This document shows, piece by piece, positions 15,199-17,751 of a stretch of 17,751 nucleotides of DNA. The stretch is from Calditrichia bacterium (lineage in GTDB: Bacteria; Calditrichota; Calditrichia; Calditrichales; Calditrichaceae). The notes below the pieces were generated by a model. It had not been told where the DNA came from, made no database searches, and saw nothing but the letters and a program-made list of their open reading frames with translations. Positions within the stretch are counted from its first letter, which is position 1, and each line of letters begins with the position of its first letter. The stretch lies in the NCBI GenBank assembly GCA_027039465.1, contig JALWEA010000055.1, forward strand, positions 1-17,751, in the 5' to 3' direction. The translations under genes and the position numbers were made by a program.

Positions 15199-15657
15199 AT
15201 GCAAATTTGGGTTGATGCGGATGCCTGTCCCGGAGCCATTAAAAACATATTAATCCGTGCGGCAAAGCGCACGGGCATTGAAATGACTTTGGTGGCCAAT
15301 CATCCGCTTAGAGTACCACCTGTAAAAAATATTCATTTTTTGTTGGTACCCTCCGGTTCCGATGTGGCGGATAATGAGATTTTAAAACAAATTACTGCCG
15401 GTGATCTCGTCATTACGGCGGACATTCCGTTAGCAAATGAGGTGCTTAAGAAGAAATGCTACGCTTTGAGCCCTCACGGGGAATTATTTAATTTGGATTC
15501 CATTGGTGCCCGCCTGAGTATGCGCAATTTTATGGAATCGTTGCGTGCGGCAGGGGTTAAAACGGGCGGACCGGAGGCCATGAATCCGAGCACGAAAAAA
15601 GCATTTGCGGATCAATTGGATCGTATTTTGACGCAGGCGCAAAAAAATTCCCCGTAA
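15199..15657 (+). CDS. yaiI: UPF0178 (YaiI/YqxD, DUF188) family protein
   Basis: This 152-residue protein matches the widespread UPF0178 family, which is thought to have a PIN-like nuclease fold. The typical text is WVDADACPGAIKNIL near the N-terminus, VPSGSDVADNEIL around 50-62, DLVITADIPLA around 72-82, and SMRNFMESLRAAGVKTGGP near the C-terminus. The Asp residues in VDADACP, SDVAD and TADIP are candidate metal ligands. Its cellular role is not established and it has no clear link to uronates. Its stop codon TAA lies within the stem of the bidirectional terminator that follows. Upstream only a weak purine-rich ribosome site is seen. Confidence 0.9.
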   Translation: MQIWVDADACPGAIKNILIRAAKRTGIEMTLVANHPLRVPPVKNIHFLLVPSGSDVADNEILKQITAGDLVITADIPLANEVLKKKCYALSPHGELFNLDSIGARLSMRNFMESLRAAGVKTGGPEAMNPSTKKAFADQLDRILTQAQKNSP

Positions 15658-15680
15658 AAAAATATTCAAACGGGGAATTT
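15645..15680. terminator. Bidirectional Rho-independent terminator between convergent genes
   Basis: AAATTCCCCGT (15645-15655) and ACGGGGAATTT (15670-15680) form a perfect 11-bp stem with a 14-nt A-rich loop. T-rich sequence follows on both strands, as a run of seven T on the minus strand and TTTCTTT on the plus strand. It serves yaiI on the left and the Spy-like gene on the right, and it overlaps the yaiI stop codon. Confidence 0.85.
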
Positions 15681-15693
15681 CTTTAATCACTAC

Positions 15694-16110
15694 TTAGAAT
15701 CCCATTCTTCCGCGTCCGCCTCTACCGCGAGGTCTGCGTTCCGGCATCGGTCTATTCGGGCGTTGTTTTAAATAGTTTTTATATTTTTCCTTTTGAGAAT
15801 CGTTTAAAAGATTCAATATTTGCGTGTTTGTTTTTTCTCTTTGATCAACAGCCGCAGCACGCATTGCCTGACGATTGCCTTTGTTCTGTTCGTAAATTTT
15901 CTTCATGCGGGCATCCGCGTCTTCAAAAATTTTATGAATGGCCTTCTTTTGGTCGGCCGTTAAATTCAAAACGGCATCCAAGTTTTTAATGCGTTGATCG
16001 ATGGTCGGTTGTTTAGGACCTTGCATCATTTGCGGGCGCATACGTTGGGCAAAAATAAACTGTGTGCTTAATGCCAGGAATAGAGCTGTCAGGATCAGAT
16101 TACGTTTCAT
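15694..16110 (-). CDS. Secreted Spy/CpxP-like (LTxxQ) small protein with Arg/Gly-rich tail
   Basis: This 138-residue protein has an N-terminal Sec signal peptide (MKRN followed by a hydrophobic stretch, probable cleavage after Ala21, FIFA|QR). The mature part is helical and charged, with LTADQKKAI (50-58) and a second LNDSQKEKY (102-110), the paired LTxxQ arrangement of Spy/CpxP periplasmic chaperone-like proteins. The tail from about 116 is rich in Arg, Pro and Gly (RPRGRGGRGR), unusual for Spy itself but seen in FCB-group relatives. A periplasmic protein-folding or metal/envelope-stress role is possible but unproven. The ribosome site GGAAAGGAAG lies seven to nine bases before ATG. It faces yaiI and shares its terminator. 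Confidence 0.8.
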   Translation of the reverse strand: MKRNLILTALFLALSTQFIFAQRMRPQMMQGPKQPTIDQRIKNLDAVLNLTADQKKAIHKIFEDADARMKKIYEQNKGNRQAMRAAAVDQREKTNTQILNLLNDSQKEKYKNYLKQRPNRPMPERRPRGRGGRGRMGF

Positions 16111-16157
16111 AATTTCTTCCTTTCCGATTTGGTTAGTTATTGAATTGGTTTGATACT

Positions 16158-16173
16158 TTCAAGAATTGTGCCA
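16158..16173 (-). promoter_or_regulatory. Possible sigma54-like promoter of the Spy-like gene
   Basis: On the minus strand TGGCACAATTCTTGAA resembles the -24/-12 consensus (TGGCACG N4 TTGCA). The GG element is exact, but the key C of the -12 GC element is A. It lies 48 bases before the start codon. An overlapping sigma70 reading (TTGAAA as -35) is also possible with a poor -10. Confidence 0.25.
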
Positions 16174-16293
16174 GATGTGGAAAAGAAGCATTTTAGGGAG
16201 AATAATCCGATTCATTCGAAAAAAATGACGATAGGATCGACCAAAATGTCGAAAGCGGCTAAGAATGAAATCCTTAAAATTAAGTTTGTCCAA

Positions 16294-17547
16294 TTACTCG
16301 GACGGAGGATGGTTTAATACCTTTAAACCGGTCTCCCCTTCCGAGTTGGCAATTAGAACCGTACCGCAACTGTCACTCCAAACATTAACCGAAGTGCGCA
16401 GCATATCCAAGATGCGGTCAACAGCTAAAATAAGGCCGATGCCCTCCAACGGCAATCCGACGGCTTTCAGAATGATGGTGATCATTACCAACCCCGCCAT
16501 GGGAATACCGGCCGCCCCGATGCTGGCTAAGAGCGCGGTCACCACCACGATGATCTGTTGGACAAAACTCAGATGAATTCCGTAAACCTGTGCAATAAAC
16601 ATGGCAGCTACGCATTCGTAAAGCGCCGTGCCGTCCATGTTAATGGTGGCGCCTAAAGGCAAAACAAAACTGCTGATTTTGTTGGAAACGCCGGCATTGT
16701 TTTCAATATTATCAATGGTCAGGGGCAAAGTAGCCGAAGATGAGGAAGTTGAAAAAGCAGTCATTAATGCGGCGGACATGGCTTTGAAATGTTTTAGCGG
16801 CGAAATACCGCCCAATAAATAAATGATCAGCGGTAAAGTGACGGTGGCGTGAATGATCAAACCCAACAAAACGGTCAGCATGTATTTAAAAAGAGGAATA
16901 AACGCTTCAAGACCGGTTTGGGCGATAATTTTAGCGATTAAAGCAAATACGCCGATCGGGGCAAACAATATGATGAAATGGGTTAATTTCATCATAACAC
17001 GAAAAATACCTTCGAACAAATTGGTCAATTGCGTCCGATAAGGATCGGATGTGCGGGTGATAAAAAATCCGAAAAGCAACGAGAAGAAAATGGTGGGTAA
17101 AATTTCACCTTTGACCATGGAAGCCAACGGGTTTGTCGGAATGATGCGCAGCAAGGTTTCTTTAAACGTAGCGGCACTAGTATTGATATTATGAGGAGCC
17201 TGATGAAAACCGAAATTCGCGCCGACGCCTGGGTGGATCAGGTTAACCAAAACCAAGCCGGTTAAAATGGCAAAGATGCTGGTCATGATGTAATAGGTAA
17301 ATGTTTTGGCTGCCAGGCGTCCGAAATTTTCGGCATCGCCCAATCCGGTCACACCGGAAATGATGGACGAAACAATCAACGGTACAATGATCATTTTCAG
17401 AGAGCGCAGAAAAATAGTTCCCAAAATGGCAACCTGATCGGTAACAAAAGTTTCGAAGTGAAAGAAACGGGCCACAACCGCCAAAGCCACGCCGGTTATT
17501 AAGCCGATAAAAATCTGCCAGTGTAAGGGCATTTTCAAGAGTTTCAT
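16294..17547 (-). CDS. gltP: Na+/H+-coupled glutamate/dicarboxylate symporter (DAACS family)
   Basis: This 417-residue membrane transporter of normal DAACS length probably takes up glutamate, aspartate or C4-dicarboxylates with Na+ or H+. Signatures in order are the serine-rich hairpin AFSTSSSSATLPL (264-276), NMDGTALYE in TM7 (303-311), the SIGAAGIPMAGLV hairpin (342-354), and the TM8 substrate site DRILDMLRTSVNVWSD (377-392), with Asp381, Arg384 and Asn388 equivalent to the GltPh residues that bind the amino and side-chain carboxyl groups. The retained Arg favours acidic amino acids over neutral ones. The ribosome site AAAAGGA lies seven bases before the ATG. It reads away from the right edge toward the Spy-like gene, about 180 bases upstream of it. 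Confidence 0.92.
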   Translation of the reverse strand: MKLLKMPLHWQIFIGLITGVALAVVARFFHFETFVTDQVAILGTIFLRSLKMIIVPLIVSSIISGVTGLGDAENFGRLAAKTFTYYIMTSIFAILTGLVLVNLIHPGVGANFGFHQAPHNINTSAATFKETLLRIIPTNPLASMVKGEILPTIFFSLLFGFFITRTSDPYRTQLTNLFEGIFRVMMKLTHFIILFAPIGVFALIAKIIAQTGLEAFIPLFKYMLTVLLGLIIHATVTLPLIIYLLGGISPLKHFKAMSAALMTAFSTSSSSATLPLTIDNIENNAGVSNKISSFVLPLGATINMDGTALYECVAAMFIAQVYGIHLSFVQQIIVVVTALLASIGAAGIPMAGLVMITIILKAVGLPLEGIGLILAVDRILDMLRTSVNVWSDSCGTVLIANSEGETGLKVLNHPPSE

Positions 17548-17597
17548 TAAGAATCCTTTTAATCCGATGCCGATATTTAAATTAAAAATAAAAACAA

Positions 17598-17626
17598 AAT
17601 TTAGGTAAAAAAGAAATGTTATTCAA
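17598..17626 (-). promoter_or_regulatory. Candidate promoter of the symporter gene
   Basis: On the minus strand TTGAAT (17621-17626) and TAAATT (17598-17603) are separated by 17 bp. Each matches four of six consensus bases. It lies about 50 bases upstream of the start codon in an AT-rich region. Confidence 0.35.
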
Positions 17627-17659
17627 ACCTAACTTGAGCGATTCTTAGTTAGAAGAAAA

Positions 17660-17740
17660 AACCTTTTGGGTATTTAAGACGTTGTGTTTATATTACTTAA
17701 AACACATAGACAATAACTAAACCCAACAACCCAAAAGGTT
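17660..17740 (-). repeat. 12-bp inverted repeat with 57-bp loop at the right edge
   Basis: AACCTTTTGGGT (17660-17671) and ACCCAAAAGGTT (17729-17740) are exact inverted copies. Inside them a second short pair (GTGTTT / AAACAC) is seen near 17684-17705. On the minus strand the outer stem is followed by a T-rich stretch, so it could be a long-loop terminator or attenuator for a minus-strand gene beyond the window. It could also be the end of a mobile element. The data do not decide. Confidence 0.5.
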
Positions 17741-17751
17741 ATAGAGAATAT

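Noticed and set aside
16265..16576. Open frame of 103 codons on the plus strand under the symporter
   Set aside because: The symporter on the minus strand has full motifs over this region, so the plus frame is a shadow.
1..17751. tRNA or rRNA genes, phage genes, toxin-antitoxin or defence systems
   Set aside because: I looked for tRNA-like cloverleaf ends, rRNA text and typical protein families in all gaps and found none.

Overview
The window is a hexuronate-use locus from a bacterium of about 45-48 % GC. The organism is probably a member of the FCB superphylum, with Calditrichota-like as my best guess. That guess rests on the style of the LacI-family repressor, on REP-like repeats and heptamer tandem repeats between genes, and on mostly ATG starts with AAGGA-type ribosome sites. 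It is an inference and no marker gene is present.

Layout, left to right. (1) <1-758 is the 3' part of a KduD-type dehydrogenase, cut by the left edge. (2) 759-1593 is a non-coding block packed with repeats and inverted repeats, ending in a good sigma70-type promoter with palindromic/tandem operator-like sites. (3) 1594-8715 is a tight operon: LacI-type regulator, uronate isomerase UxaC, a GHMP kinase resembling plant glucuronokinase, a GalU-type nucleotidyltransferase, and a three-part TRAP transporter (DctP lipoprotein, DctQ, DctM). (4) 8898-13731 is a second tight run: tagaturonate epimerase UxaE, an SDR fructuronate reductase (UxuB/YjmF type), 6-phosphogluconate dehydrogenase Gnd, and a LarA-superfamily nickel-racemase homologue. 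(5) 13935-15017 is a PfkB kinase, probably KDG kinase. (6) 15199-15657 is a YaiI/YqxD (UPF0178) protein, ending in a bidirectional terminator. (7) On the minus strand are a Spy/CpxP-like secreted protein and a glutamate/dicarboxylate symporter. (8) The right edge carries an 81-bp inverted-repeat structure of unknown identity.

How the genes fit together (family knowledge plus inference). The TRAP system takes up hexuronates. UxaC converts glucuronate and galacturonate to fructuronate and tagaturonate, UxaE funnels tagaturonate into fructuronate, and the SDR reduces fructuronate to mannonate. No mannonate dehydratase is present. Instead a LarA homologue, of a superfamily in which gluconate 2-epimerases are known, sits next to Gnd. 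This suggests mannonate -> gluconate -> 6-phosphogluconate -> ribulose 5-phosphate + CO2, with a gluconokinase needed from elsewhere. Both the SDR and Gnd carry an acidic residue at the end of beta-strand 2, which suggests NAD(H) use and a redox-neutral route to pentose phosphate. In parallel, the kinase plus GalU pair could turn free glucuronate into UDP-glucuronate, like the plant salvage route. KduD and KdgK belong to the separate unsaturated-uronate/KDG branch.
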